64,000 nt of DNA from Flavobacterium sp. UMI-01 (GCF_019656315.1 NZ_BPLU01000038.1:372001-436000); one strand, 5' to 3'. Numbered from the stretch's first letter, positions 44,468-53,965 are shown. Numbers and translations: made by a program. The notes: a model not told the origin generated them from the letters alone.

Positions 44468-45337
44468 TTACTTATTTTTTAATGGGAAATAATAAAAATA
44501 ATCCACATCTAACCATGAATCTTGATCGCTCCCTTTAGCGTGCCCAAAATACCCATTAGAAAGTATCCAATGCATGTTTTGAAAACAAGTACGTTTCATT
44601 GTATCTCTTGTTTGTACGTCACCTGCAGGAACTTTTCTGCCTAATTTTTGCCATTGTCCATTTACATATTCCCAGGCTTGCATATAGTCAGGATTAAATT
44701 CTAAACCAACTGTTTCCCAATCCCCAAACTTTGTTTTCACATCATGCTCCAGCATCACACTAATCAACTCCTTATGTCTAACACCATCTAAATCAGGTGG
44801 AGCATCAATATCCCAACAATTTTTTTTACTCCATGCATAATATTCTACCCAGTCTAACTCCATATAATCATTGCCCTCTACAGGTGCTCTTCGGCCATCA
44901 ACACCCATATTGTATCTGTTGCCCCAAATTGCAGGATGAGTATGGGATTTAGGACCATTTTCCTGAATTCCTCGGATTCTGAACTTGGTTATAAAAAAAC
45001 CAAAACGGCAATAATTCAATCCTGAAATTCCTCCTCCTTTTTTATCCTTGACATCACATTTTATGGATAGATAAGAATTATCAACAATACTCACGTATTT
45101 TTCACTATCACCTGTCAATTTATCTGGCTTTCTATACGTCCATTTTGTTTTGTCTAGGCTTGAAAAATCATCGGATATATTAGTATCAATTGTATTTTCA
45201 TATACTTTTGAGAGTTCCTTTGGAGGAGCTATTTTACTTGAATTCTCCAATTTTTTTAAATCATCATTCAAAGAATTTTGAGAACTACAGGAAACGATGA
45301 ATACTAAACTTGCTAGTAATATTTTTACTTTTTTCAT
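44468..45337 (-). CDS. GH16-like lipoprotein (289 aa)
   Basis: Lipobox IVSC gives Cys17. After a linker, the GH16 jelly roll runs from DFSSLDKTKWTYRK (57-70) to the end. The signature YMELDWVEYY has E160, D162 and E165 in ExDxxE order. Without the discoidin-like insertion it is the simplest of the three GH16 proteins. CRFGFFITKFRIRG and HPAIWGNRYNMG are family segments, and LEFNPDYMQAWEYVNGQW stands at the strand after the active site. It is only distantly similar to its two GH16 neighbours, 3-8 bases away, so it probably cuts a different linkage or sulfation pattern. Confidence 0.83.
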   Translation of the reverse strand: MKKVKILLASLVFIVSCSSQNSLNDDLKKLENSSKIAPPKELSKVYENTIDTNISDDFSSLDKTKWTYRKPDKLTGDSEKYVSIVDNSYLSIKCDVKDKKGGGISGLNYCRFGFFITKFRIRGIQENGPKSHTHPAIWGNRYNMGVDGRRAPVEGNDYMELDWVEYYAWSKKNCWDIDAPPDLDGVRHKELISVMLEHDVKTKFGDWETVGLEFNPDYMQAWEYVNGQWQKLGRKVPAGDVQTRDTMKRTCFQNMHWILSNGYFGHAKGSDQDSWLDVDYFYYFPLKNK

Positions 45338-45344
45338 TTCTATT

Positions 45345-46673
45345 TTAATTTTTTTGATAATACCTCACCCAATCAATCTTCATACTGGTTCCATTAATAG
45401 CATCGGTTACCTCCCCAGCATGTTCTAAAATAGCCAAACTCAAATAAATATTTAAATCTTCATTACAAAGCGTGTTTGGAATGGTTCGGATGAGCTTGTT
45501 ATCGTAGTAAAATTTAATAGCAGTTGCAGACCAATCCATACCATATACATGATAGTCTTGTGAATAGTTATAATTTGTTTTCACATCATAACTTGCAATT
45601 TCAACCCATTTTCCATTAACATAAGCTTCTATTTTATAATCTGAAATTAAGGCATTCCAAGTTGTACCACTTTGCCATCCATTTATAAATTGAATATGTC
45701 CAATGCTTTTTTCGCTAGGCCAATTAAATTCTAACCATTTTTCGCCACTTTTTTGAGATACCCAACTCGTAGTTGTTGTTCCATCTGCAACAGCAGCAGC
45801 TTTTGAGTCACTATTATAAACTCCACTTGCTGTTATCGACGTATCACTCCCTTTAGCGATATTAACCAAACCTGAAATACTCGCATCTGCTGAAGCAGAA
45901 AGGATATTCGTAGGATAACATTTTAAATTGGGTTCATAAATACGAAATTCTCTGATATGAAAATGGGAAGCATTTTTTGAAGAAAACCGAATCCTTTTAG
46001 TTTTTACAGCTGTTTTAAAAGAATGCGCATAAGCAGGAGATAATCCCTCAGCATAGGGTTGTTGGTTATTCTCAATACTTTTTCCTCCTTCCCAGTGGTG
46101 TCTATTAGTATTCACCTCGTTTGGAAAATGGCCTTCATTAACATCTAACTCACAGGTAACACCACTACTATTATTTCCTGTACCTTTGATGCTATTAAAT
46201 AACCAAAACGAATTATTGGTACCACTAGCACCAGCATATTTATATCTAGCTTCATAATAACCGTATCCAAAAGTTTTTTTGGTCCAAATATTACCACAAG
46301 TCCAATCTAGATTTCCACGTTGTTCTTTACGAGCTTGTAATTCTAAAACCCCGTCTTTGACCACTGCATTTTCTCTCCAACGGCTACAAAGTATATGACT
46401 ACTTGAACTATTTTGAGAAGTCCAATTGGTTTCTAACTGAGAATCTGGATAATTAAAATCGTCCTCCCAAATTAATTTCCATTTGGAACTATCGTGTAAT
46501 TCCGTTGGTTTTTCAAATTCGTATTGATAGGCTGCAAGGCAGTCAGCTACTATTTTTTCTTCAGCTTTAGGCTGTGCAACAACTGCTTGATCCCCAGCAC
46601 TACAACTACTTATCAGAACAACTCCCAGTAAGGTAGCAAATCTGTTTTTTGAATATGTCACAATCTTTTTCAT
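45345..46673 (-). CDS. GH16 lipoprotein split by a discoidin-like insertion (442 aa)
   Basis: Lipobox ISSC gives Cys24. GH16 begins at WKLIWEDDFNYP (65-76); CELDVNEGHFPNE carries E175, D177 and E180. The fold resumes at YHVYGMDWSATAIKFYYDNK and ends IDWVRYYQ. The inserted domain (about 200-367) has SADASISGLV, VADGTTTTSWVS, WLEFNW, GHIQFINGW and a fourth strand YKIEAYVNGKWVEI. It is a full-length paralogue of 43215-44465, with an added N-terminal lipid anchor and linker. Anchored plus soluble versions of the same enzyme suggest outer-membrane and periplasmic division of labour (inference). Confidence 0.9.
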   Translation of the reverse strand: MKKIVTYSKNRFATLLGVVLISSCSAGDQAVVAQPKAEEKIVADCLAAYQYEFEKPTELHDSSKWKLIWEDDFNYPDSQLETNWTSQNSSSSHILCSRWRENAVVKDGVLELQARKEQRGNLDWTCGNIWTKKTFGYGYYEARYKYAGASGTNNSFWLFNSIKGTGNNSSGVTCELDVNEGHFPNEVNTNRHHWEGGKSIENNQQPYAEGLSPAYAHSFKTAVKTKRIRFSSKNASHFHIREFRIYEPNLKCYPTNILSASADASISGLVNIAKGSDTSITASGVYNSDSKAAAVADGTTTTSWVSQKSGEKWLEFNWPSEKSIGHIQFINGWQSGTTWNALISDYKIEAYVNGKWVEIASYDVKTNYNYSQDYHVYGMDWSATAIKFYYDNKLIRTIPNTLCNEDLNIYLSLAILEHAGEVTDAINGTSMKIDWVRYYQKN

Positions 46674-46697
46674 AATTTTTTGGTTTTTTGACTAGTT

Positions 46698-49600
46698 TTA
46701 ATAGGTTTTAGAATTTACAAGTTTCAGTTCTGACCAATTGCTTTCTCTATCCTTTGTTTTTCTTCTTATTTTAAAATACATAATTGAGTTATCATCAATT
46801 TCAATTGACAACATGCCACGTACATTCGTTGTGAAATTTTTGTCGAGATTTGTGGGTGTTCTTCCATAGTGTACCTCATATAAATTATCTTCATTTTCTG
46901 AGGAATAACCTATGACTATTTTTTTATCTCTAATAAAAGCATCCCAAATTACAGGAGGTAGTAACTTGCCATTGGGTGTTACTCTTTCTTTTTTAGAATC
47001 GAAACTTTTGCCTTTTTGGTTGAAAGAAAAAACACTAACCAAATACGACTTGTTGTTTTCTAAACCTTCCAAATCAATATAATTGGCAATGGTTTTGGTA
47101 GGAAGCACCACTACTTCTCCTTTTTCGTTTTCATAACTAGCTCCATATTCTGTAGCTCCAGAAACACTATCAAAAAGGATTCTAGCCTTCCCGTCACCTG
47201 AAATGATTTGTTTTATTACTGGACTATTTGGAACAGTAAAATCAAATACTTTATCGGCACGAGAATAGCCTAATGAATTAACCACTTCTATCGTAACATT
47301 TTGTGCGTTAGTTAGATTTCCTTTCCATTTAATTGTTCCTTTCCATTCCCCTTGACTAGGTGTAATTAATGGCAATGATTTTCTATTTTCGAAAAGTATT
47401 CTTCCTAGATTGTCTTTAAAACGCCAGACTAATTGATAGTTTCTTAAACTAAAACTTGGATAGTCTTTAGGGCCTTTAACCACCAATTTAACTTGGGCTG
47501 ATTTTTTATCAAAATCAATATCGGTGACTTCAATAGTATTTAACGGACTATTTTCATGTTTTAAACGGTCAAAAAGTCGGCGTTTTTGTCGCCATACATT
47601 AACAACACCCCAAACCCTATTTTCCTCAGCCGATGTAGCGGCATACCCACTGCGATAATCGTTAAATGTCCATAACGAAGCTCCAATAACAAAATCATTT
47701 TTTCCTCTAAAATTGTTGTGCCAGTCGGTAACTTCAGCTCTGTCGTTATCTAAGGAAGCGGTTGGAAAAGGGTCAAAACCATATTCGGATAGAAAAATAG
47801 GTTTGTTGGGCCATTTTTTCCTCAAAGTAGCCAATATTTCCAAGGGCTTGCCTTGCCAGGCATACATATTGTGCATAATCATGTCCACGTCTGAATTTGG
47901 ATCATTTTCGGGTGTATAACTCGCTTTTTGTCCCGTATTACTCACGCAAGTAACCAATCTGTTAGGGTCTAATTCACGTACTAGTTTCATCATGTCACGT
48001 GCGTATTGATTGTGGTCTGAGAGTTCGTTCCCCACACTCCAACCAATAATCGATGGATGGTTCCAGTCACGCTCAATCATGCCTTTGATCCATTGTCTAG
48101 GCAAGGTATATTTTGGAGCATCAAACTCAGGATTGGTTAAATCACGCACATTTACTTCTTCAAAAATCAAAATCCCTTTTTCATCACACAATTGGATTAA
48201 CTTTTCGTTTTGTGTGCCGTGCATGATGCGCATGAAATTGGCTCCCGCTTCTTTCATCAAATGAATGTCTTTTACTAATAATTCTATAGGTTCAGAACTT
48301 CCCCAATAGCGGTGTTCACTGACACGATTAAAGCCGCCTAAACGTACTGGCTCACCATTCAACAGCATTTGTGAGGCATTGATTTCTATTTTTCGGATTC
48401 CAAATGGATTTGTTTTGGTATCCACAACCATTTTATCAATAGACAAGTTGGTGTTTAAATGGTACAAAACAGGATTATCAAAATGCCATAGTTGAACTTG
48501 TTTTGCATTTAGTTTCCCGTTTAAGACAACTTCTTGGGTTACATTTGGAGCAATAGTTGCTTTTGCAGTTAGGGTAATCAATTTTTTTTTATAACTAATA
48601 ACAGACTGAATAGCAACCGATTTTGATATGGAACTGTTGTTTTCTACAAAAACTTTCAAATTCAAATCGGCTGTGCCTGTTTTTAAATCTGGACTAGCAT
48701 TCATGTATTGATTTTGAATGCGAACCGATTGATTTTTGACCAATTGTACCTCCCGAATGATGCCGCCCCAGTTCCAAGTCGCACCCACCAAAAAGTTATT
48801 ATCTACCTCAACCGCAATGAGATTGGGTTTATCAAAATACAATTTATCAGTAATATCAAATTCAAAAGGAGTAAATCCTCCTTGGTTTTTGCCTACAAAC
48901 TGCCCGTTGACATATACATTTGAAAGATGATACACAGCTGCAAACTGTAGTCGGATTTTGTCGTTAGCGTTCTTTTTCCAATCTTTAGGCAAATCAAATG
49001 TTTTGCGGTACCATGCTTTGCCTACATAATTAGAATAGGAATTAAGCATTCCCCAATGTCCTGGCACTTTTAAGTTGAACCAATTGGAATCATTATAATT
49101 CGTTAAAAAAACTTGTTTGGGTTCATTTTTGGCTTTCAAATAAGCTGTCTCAGAAATACATTTAAAAAGCACTGCATCTGCCGTTACTGAACCTTCGGTA
49201 ATAGCCGTCAATTCTACATAGTTTTCTTGCGTGCTATCAAAATTAAAAATCCCTAAACTGATCCATTGCCCACATCTGACACGCTGATTTAAGTAAGCTG
49301 TTTCCTTTAGATTTCCTTGTTTTACGTTAACTTGAGCCGTTAAATGTGTGCCAAAAGGCATCATTACAAAAGCTTCGTAATAACCTGATTTTTTAAACTT
49401 TGGAAAAAACCGAACATAATTAGCTTCTGTTTCCTTACCCGAAAAATTACGTTCAATAAAATCCTTTTGATATACTGCAGACCCTCTTGCTCCCTCGGTT
49501 TTCAGCTTCCAATTTCCTTTTATTTCAACTTGATTGGTATTCCTATTATCGATGATAATATCTGAACTTTCCTCAACTACATTCAAAGGATTAGAGCCTT

Positions 49601-49718
49601 GACCATCAATTACATGAAATTTCCAATCTCCGTTTAAAGAAATAACATAATCCGTTTGCTTTTGAGCATTACAAAAGAAACAGGAGAGACAAAAAATTAA
49701 GAGGGCTATATATTTCAT
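46698..49718 (-). CDS. GH2 enzyme with golvesin-like insertion and C-terminal Fn3-like domain (1006 aa)
   Basis: Start set at the ATG at 49718 (MKYIALLIFCLSCFFCNAQ). The frame also opens at a TTG at 49748 that would overlap the FAD gene. The GH2 jelly roll begins [10 protein letters not shown] and is interrupted at about 52-190 by a domain with IIIDNRNTNQVEIKGNW, GYYEAFVMMPFGTHL, GQWISLGIF and VTADAVLFK, features of the golvesin C-terminal-like fold. The jelly roll resumes at WFNLKVPGHWG. Barrel: acid/base E565 in GWSVGNELSD, nucleophile E645 in FLSEYGFDP. An Fn3-like domain lies near 830-910. Probable beta-galactosidase-type activity on the galactan. Confidence 0.87.
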   Translation of the reverse strand: MKYIALLIFCLSCFFCNAQKQTDYVISLNGDWKFHVIDGQGSNPLNVVEESSDIIIDNRNTNQVEIKGNWKLKTEGARGSAVYQKDFIERNFSGKETEANYVRFFPKFKKSGYYEAFVMMPFGTHLTAQVNVKQGNLKETAYLNQRVRCGQWISLGIFNFDSTQENYVELTAITEGSVTADAVLFKCISETAYLKAKNEPKQVFLTNYNDSNWFNLKVPGHWGMLNSYSNYVGKAWYRKTFDLPKDWKKNANDKIRLQFAAVYHLSNVYVNGQFVGKNQGGFTPFEFDITDKLYFDKPNLIAVEVDNNFLVGATWNWGGIIREVQLVKNQSVRIQNQYMNASPDLKTGTADLNLKVFVENNSSISKSVAIQSVISYKKKLITLTAKATIAPNVTQEVVLNGKLNAKQVQLWHFDNPVLYHLNTNLSIDKMVVDTKTNPFGIRKIEINASQMLLNGEPVRLGGFNRVSEHRYWGSSEPIELLVKDIHLMKEAGANFMRIMHGTQNEKLIQLCDEKGILIFEEVNVRDLTNPEFDAPKYTLPRQWIKGMIERDWNHPSIIGWSVGNELSDHNQYARDMMKLVRELDPNRLVTCVSNTGQKASYTPENDPNSDVDMIMHNMYAWQGKPLEILATLRKKWPNKPIFLSEYGFDPFPTASLDNDRAEVTDWHNNFRGKNDFVIGASLWTFNDYRSGYAATSAEENRVWGVVNVWRQKRRLFDRLKHENSPLNTIEVTDIDFDKKSAQVKLVVKGPKDYPSFSLRNYQLVWRFKDNLGRILFENRKSLPLITPSQGEWKGTIKWKGNLTNAQNVTIEVVNSLGYSRADKVFDFTVPNSPVIKQIISGDGKARILFDSVSGATEYGASYENEKGEVVVLPTKTIANYIDLEGLENNKSYLVSVFSFNQKGKSFDSKKERVTPNGKLLPPVIWDAFIRDKKIVIGYSSENEDNLYEVHYGRTPTNLDKNFTTNVRGMLSIEIDDNSIMYFKIRRKTKDRESNWSELKLVNSKTY

Positions 49719-49728
49719 TTTAACAATT

Positions 49729-52008
49729 TTATTGGCAAAAAATTTCAAAAACAGCTACAGGAACATTTGGATGGCTTTGTTCTAATTCGATGGTAAATCC
49801 TTTAGTTTTTATTTTTGAATCGAAAGTCCAAGTATTAATTGCTTGACAATTGTTCTTTTTTTCGAATAAAACTTTTCCGCTCATGTCTTTGATGGTGTAA
49901 TCCTGCACACAAAACGGAACCACTTCTTCGGGATGTCCCATTAAGGTCGATTCCATGGGGTGATCGTAATCAGGGTCTAAGAATAGTTTTATTTCAGAAA
50001 GCTCTACTTCGGTTTCCCATTCCACTTTTAGTGATGGTTTGATATCAATAATATCAGCCAACCAAGCATTAGCACTGCCATAAGGACGTACAAAACCATT
50101 GGTTAGATTTTCTGTTCCAAAACACGCTATGGCTGGTTCGATTTGCATGGCAATATTCTGTCCTTTGGGTCTGCGAAACGGAATCCAAAATTCAAAAGCA
50201 TCAATTCCGATGTTGTCAGGAGGTGTTTGTTTTCCGTTATTATTTACCGCTTTATTTTGTCCGTTAAAGACCGATAGAACACCTGTATATCGTTTTGTAC
50301 TGCTTTGAATACTCAGTTTGTCATTTGCCAAAAAAGTAACAAAAGCATACTGATTTTCAGTCGTGGCTGTTTTAAATTCAAAAGCCACTTCTTGTTCGCC
50401 TGGGTTTATTTTTATTTCTATCATTTCTAGAATAACATCGGGCGTGTAATTTTTGGCTTTGGCCGAAGTACGCAATTGTACTGTTAGCGTAGTTGTTTCT
50501 TGGGCTTTTACTTTTACTTTAAAGCCATAGTTTTGATGGGCTTTGAAAGGCAATAATTGGGCAACTGCTACATCTAGAGAAGTATATTCTCCATCAAAAT
50601 CTATTTGGTTTAATTTTAAAGTAGAGGAAGCTTGGATAGTTGCTTGGTTCGATAAATTTTGAGTTTTATCAATGGCTATTCCTGGAATACTTTGTCCGTT
50701 GATGCTCAAGGTTTGTTGTAATTCTTTTAAATTATCAGAAATTAACAATTGGGCTGGTTTCAAATTATTTTTCACACATTGTGCGGCTCCGTACCCTACA
50801 GCCTGTGCGGCATGAGCACAAGTTGCCATGACACGAGTCGAACCAAAAGCTACGTGAGTGGCACTGATGATTCGTCCGGCAAGGAATAAATTGTCAATAT
50901 TTTGACTTATCATGGTGCGTAACGGAATTTGATACACCCCTTTAGAATGGTATTGGGTACACCCCGGACGGCTGTCATAAACCCCATCCGAAGGATGTAA
51001 ATCGACTGCCCAGCCTCCAAAAGACACAGCATCCTCAAACGTATTTTGTTCGATTAGATCTTGTTGTTTAATCATATAATGCCCCTCAAAACGGCGGCTT
51101 TCACGCTTACCAGGAATTGTTCCTACCCACTCCAACGTGAGATTGGCTGCATCTGGAAATTCGCCCGAGTTTTTGATGTAATCCCAAACCCCATAAACTA
51201 CTTTCCATAGTTCCCATTTGATGTCTTCGGATTCGTGAATGGTATCTTTTCGTCCGCCGTATTCTAACCACCATAGACGACAACCCGAATCTTTATCACT
51301 CAAGCTTTTATATCGTGGAATTTCGGTAATGTCTTTTAAGGCAAATTCTGGAGCGACATATTTTACTGGTGCTCCCGTATCTTTACTGTAAAAATAAATG
51401 GTATGCCCTAGTAATTCACCATAGGATTGGTCAGGAGCAAATTTCTCTCCAAATTCTTCCACCGTTTCAGCACCCATTCTAAACGCAGCTCCTGCCTGAA
51501 AACCTACAATTCCATCTCCCGAAGCGTCACAAAATAAATTGGATTTAAGGATATAGGTAGTTGAATTTTGGCTACAAAAGGCAGTAACTTGACTAATGTT
51601 TTTGGTATCCGCTTTTTCTACCTCATAAACTGCGGTGTTTAATAACAGCGTTATATTTTTCTCATTCGAAACTTTTTCTAACAAAACCGTATCAAATATA
51701 AGTGCATTTCCTTCTTTATTTCGATATAAATTTTCGACTAAAATCTCATCGATGATTCCGCCCTCACGTGCCCAACGGTTGTTGTTTCCCATATGTGAGG
51801 TTGCGCCCAATGTCCACAAACGAACTTCACTCGAAGCGTTACCACCTAAAACAGGTCTATCCTGAACTAGGGTTACAGTTACCCCTTCGCGAGCGGCTGC
51901 GATTGCTGCACAAACTCCTGCTAATCCTCCGCCAACAACGACTAAATCAGATTGAATTGTAGTAATTTTATTGGATCTTACTTTTGAACTAAAGCTTTCT
52001 ACTTGCAT
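49729..52008 (-). CDS. FAD-dependent oxidoreductase, FAD_oxidored type, cytoplasmic (759 aa)
   Basis: No signal peptide. The FAD-binding Rossmann motif is DLVVVGGGLAGVCAAIAAA (21-39, GGGLAG at 26-31), followed by GGNASSEVRLWTLGA, a segment typical of the FAD_oxidored family. CDASGDGIVGFQAG and GSTRVMATCAHAAQAVGYGAA are the further FAD contacts. A C-terminal beta-rich region (about 470-759) is unusual for a simple oxidoreductase. Homologous genes occur in polysaccharide loci, but I know no proven reaction. Placed between the symporter and the GH2 gene, it probably oxidises an imported sugar or derivative inside the cell (inference). Confidence 0.85.
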   Translation of the reverse strand: MQVESFSSKVRSNKITTIQSDLVVVGGGLAGVCAAIAAAREGVTVTLVQDRPVLGGNASSEVRLWTLGATSHMGNNNRWAREGGIIDEILVENLYRNKEGNALIFDTVLLEKVSNEKNITLLLNTAVYEVEKADTKNISQVTAFCSQNSTTYILKSNLFCDASGDGIVGFQAGAAFRMGAETVEEFGEKFAPDQSYGELLGHTIYFYSKDTGAPVKYVAPEFALKDITEIPRYKSLSDKDSGCRLWWLEYGGRKDTIHESEDIKWELWKVVYGVWDYIKNSGEFPDAANLTLEWVGTIPGKRESRRFEGHYMIKQQDLIEQNTFEDAVSFGGWAVDLHPSDGVYDSRPGCTQYHSKGVYQIPLRTMISQNIDNLFLAGRIISATHVAFGSTRVMATCAHAAQAVGYGAAQCVKNNLKPAQLLISDNLKELQQTLSINGQSIPGIAIDKTQNLSNQATIQASSTLKLNQIDFDGEYTSLDVAVAQLLPFKAHQNYGFKVKVKAQETTTLTVQLRTSAKAKNYTPDVILEMIEIKINPGEQEVAFEFKTATTENQYAFVTFLANDKLSIQSSTKRYTGVLSVFNGQNKAVNNNGKQTPPDNIGIDAFEFWIPFRRPKGQNIAMQIEPAIACFGTENLTNGFVRPYGSANAWLADIIDIKPSLKVEWETEVELSEIKLFLDPDYDHPMESTLMGHPEEVVPFCVQDYTIKDMSGKVLFEKKNNCQAINTWTFDSKIKTKGFTIELEQSHPNVPVAVFEIFCQ

Positions 52009-52034
52009 TTTTTTCTTAATTAAATCGTATGTAT

Positions 52035-53681
52035 TTATTCTTTATTTTTATAAACTATGAAGATGCCTAATAAGCAAACGGCTGCGCCCACTCCTACCAC
52101 GATAGGAATTAAACTAGTAGAAATAAATTCTAATGAAAGTATTAAAGCTCCTGTTAAGGCAACTCCAATTCCAATGACTCTTCCCCCTTTTTTATTACTT
52201 CCGTCCGAATCGTCTTCATATACATTTTCACCAATAGCTGTTTTTTGTGCATAAGCTTCATAAGTATTTTGGGATGTATTGGTTTGGATTAAATACAATT
52301 CTGACACCAACATTAAAACCATCGGAACAGCAACACCTAGAATCATTTCGGCACTACGACTTAGGGTTATATCTAGTAATTGTGGGGCTAAAAATTTGAA
52401 AAAACCAGTAATTAATAAGGTGATTAAGGTAACCGATAACATGCTAGTTCCTGTTTGTTTTTTAGAAAAAATAGTCCATAATGGTGGTAAAAACATGGCT
52501 CCTCCAGTTACCGCTGCCAAACTCAAAACAAAATTGACAACACCTCCTAAAAGTGGTACAACCAAAGCTACCCCAATGGTAATCAAGCCTAAAACAACGG
52601 TGGCCATTTTTCCAACTCGCATCAATTGAGCGTCACTTGCTTGTGGTTTGAAATGTTTGAAAAGATCATTAGTGAAAACTCCTGCAGCAATATTTAATGT
52701 AGTATTTACCGAACTAGAAGTGGCAAATATCATCCCAACAAGCATTAAACCAAGCATTCCTGCTGGCAATACTTCTTTACACATTAATAAATAAGCACCT
52801 TCTGACTCTACTCCAACAAGATTTGGGTTTAGAATGCGGTAAATCATAGGTGGTAACATCCAAAATAACGGACTTATCACATACAAAGCTCCAAACAACC
52901 AGCCCACTTTTTGAGCATCTTTGGGTGTAGCCACAGAGGTGTAACGTTGTACATAAGCCCAGTTACCCGCCAAAAAGAATAAATTATAAAGTCCAAAAGC
53001 AATTATAAAAGCAATGGAATATTCTTCGTTTACCAAATTGAAAAAAGTATCAGGTGAAAGTTTTATAAATTGGTCAACACCTCCAATTTTATCAAAAGCC
53101 AATGGAACTATGAGTATAACAACAGCTGTTAAAACCACAAACTGCAACACATCGGTAACGATAACTGCCCAAAGTCCTCCAACTGCGGTATAAATCAAAA
53201 TAAGAATACCCAAACCTATGATACTAGATATAATAGGAATCCCTGTAGAAACCTCGACAATCTTGGCCACAGGGTATAAAAATGCTCCTGTGGTAAATAA
53301 AGAAATCAGTAGAAATAAATAGGTATATGTTTTTTGAATTTTAAAACCATAACGATTGGTTATGTATTCGGCTACGGTTAGTGAATTTGTTTTACGCCAT
53401 TTGGGAGCAATAAAAAAACCAATTAGGATACCTGCAATAGCCATAGTCCATTGAATACTCACTGCGACCCAACCACTTTTATAAGCTATAGAACCCCAAA
53501 CCACAAAGGTTCCTGCCGAGAAAAAACTCATGAATAAGGATAAACCACTCATCCACCAAGGCAAGGCGCCTCCAGCAGCAAAATAGGATTTCATGTTTTT
53601 TCCGGTTTTAGAAAACGCCAAACCGCAAACAAAAATGAGTGCAGAAAAAATCAGAATCACCCAAATATCAATGTTTTTCAT
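52035..53681 (-). CDS. Sodium/solute symporter, SSS family (548 aa)
   Basis: Inner-membrane transporter with about 13-14 hydrophobic helices. The start WVILIFSALIFVCGLAFSKTG, followed by SYFAAGGALPWWMSGLSLFMSFFSAGTF, is a signature of the SSS family (sodium-coupled sugar or organic-acid import). YTAVGGLWAVIVTDVLQFVV and MIFATSSSVNTTLNIAAGVFTNDL are further family motifs. First gene of the 53.7-40.2 kb unit, behind an operator-bearing region and divergent from the LacI gene. It is the only transporter in the window. Likely brings in a monosaccharide released by the periplasmic enzymes. Confidence 0.93.
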   Translation of the reverse strand: MKNIDIWVILIFSALIFVCGLAFSKTGKNMKSYFAAGGALPWWMSGLSLFMSFFSAGTFVVWGSIAYKSGWVAVSIQWTMAIAGILIGFFIAPKWRKTNSLTVAEYITNRYGFKIQKTYTYLFLLISLFTTGAFLYPVAKIVEVSTGIPIISSIIGLGILILIYTAVGGLWAVIVTDVLQFVVLTAVVILIVPLAFDKIGGVDQFIKLSPDTFFNLVNEEYSIAFIIAFGLYNLFFLAGNWAYVQRYTSVATPKDAQKVGWLFGALYVISPLFWMLPPMIYRILNPNLVGVESEGAYLLMCKEVLPAGMLGLMLVGMIFATSSSVNTTLNIAAGVFTNDLFKHFKPQASDAQLMRVGKMATVVLGLITIGVALVVPLLGGVVNFVLSLAAVTGGAMFLPPLWTIFSKKQTGTSMLSVTLITLLITGFFKFLAPQLLDITLSRSAEMILGVAVPMVLMLVSELYLIQTNTSQNTYEAYAQKTAIGENVYEDDSDGSNKKGGRVIGIGVALTGALILSLEFISTSLIPIVVGVGAAVCLLGIFIVYKNKE

Positions 53682-53700
53682 ATAAGTAAATTTGTTTTTT

Positions 53701-53775
53701 AGTGGTCATTGATAGAATCGCTTTTTAACCAATTTTATTTGCATACGCAAAGCTTTCTTTAAAAGCGATTTCATA
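53701..53775 (-). promoter_or_regulatory. Promoter/operator region A of the symporter unit
   Basis: Contains the palindrome TTTGC-ATAC-GCAAA (53738-53751). It is flanked by inverted arms, GAATCGCTTTTTAA before and TTTAAAAGCGATTTC after. AGTGGTCA opens it at 53701 and GCGATTTCATA closes it at 53765-53775. The same blocks recur at 39974-40096. The palindrome lies about 57 bases before the symporter start. Regulator unknown; the neighbouring LacI protein or an unlinked factor are candidates. Confidence 0.65.
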
Positions 53776-53847
53776 ACCTTTTTTTAATTTTTATTAAAAG
53801 TAAGAATTGAATAAATGGGATTAAATTATATTTTTTACAAACCCTAC

Positions 53848-53894
53848 CGAGAACGTTACCGAAGCTTATTAAATCTTTCGAGAACGTTACCGAA
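53848..53894 (+). promoter_or_regulatory. Twin LacI-type operators before the LacI gene
   Basis: The 16-mer CGAGAACGTTACCGAA occurs exactly twice (53848-53863 and 53879-53894), 31 bases or about three helical turns apart. The centre AACGTT with a central CG is typical of LacI-family operators. The pair sits 72-118 bases before the LacI start in the spacer shared with the symporter. Autoregulation by the LacI protein is the simplest reading. Confidence 0.7.
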
Positions 53895-53965
53895 AATTAT
53901 TGTATTTTTATAACCTATTTATCATTTTCATTTGTAAAATAATCTTTTCAACTAGTTTAATTCGC

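Noticed and set aside
49719..49748. TTG start giving a 10-residue longer GH2
   Set aside because: It overlaps the FAD gene, and the ATG at 49718 begins a standard signal peptide.
52279..52629. 116-aa frame antisense to the symporter
   Set aside because: A shadow of the symporter reading frame; hydrophobic codons give open antisense frames.
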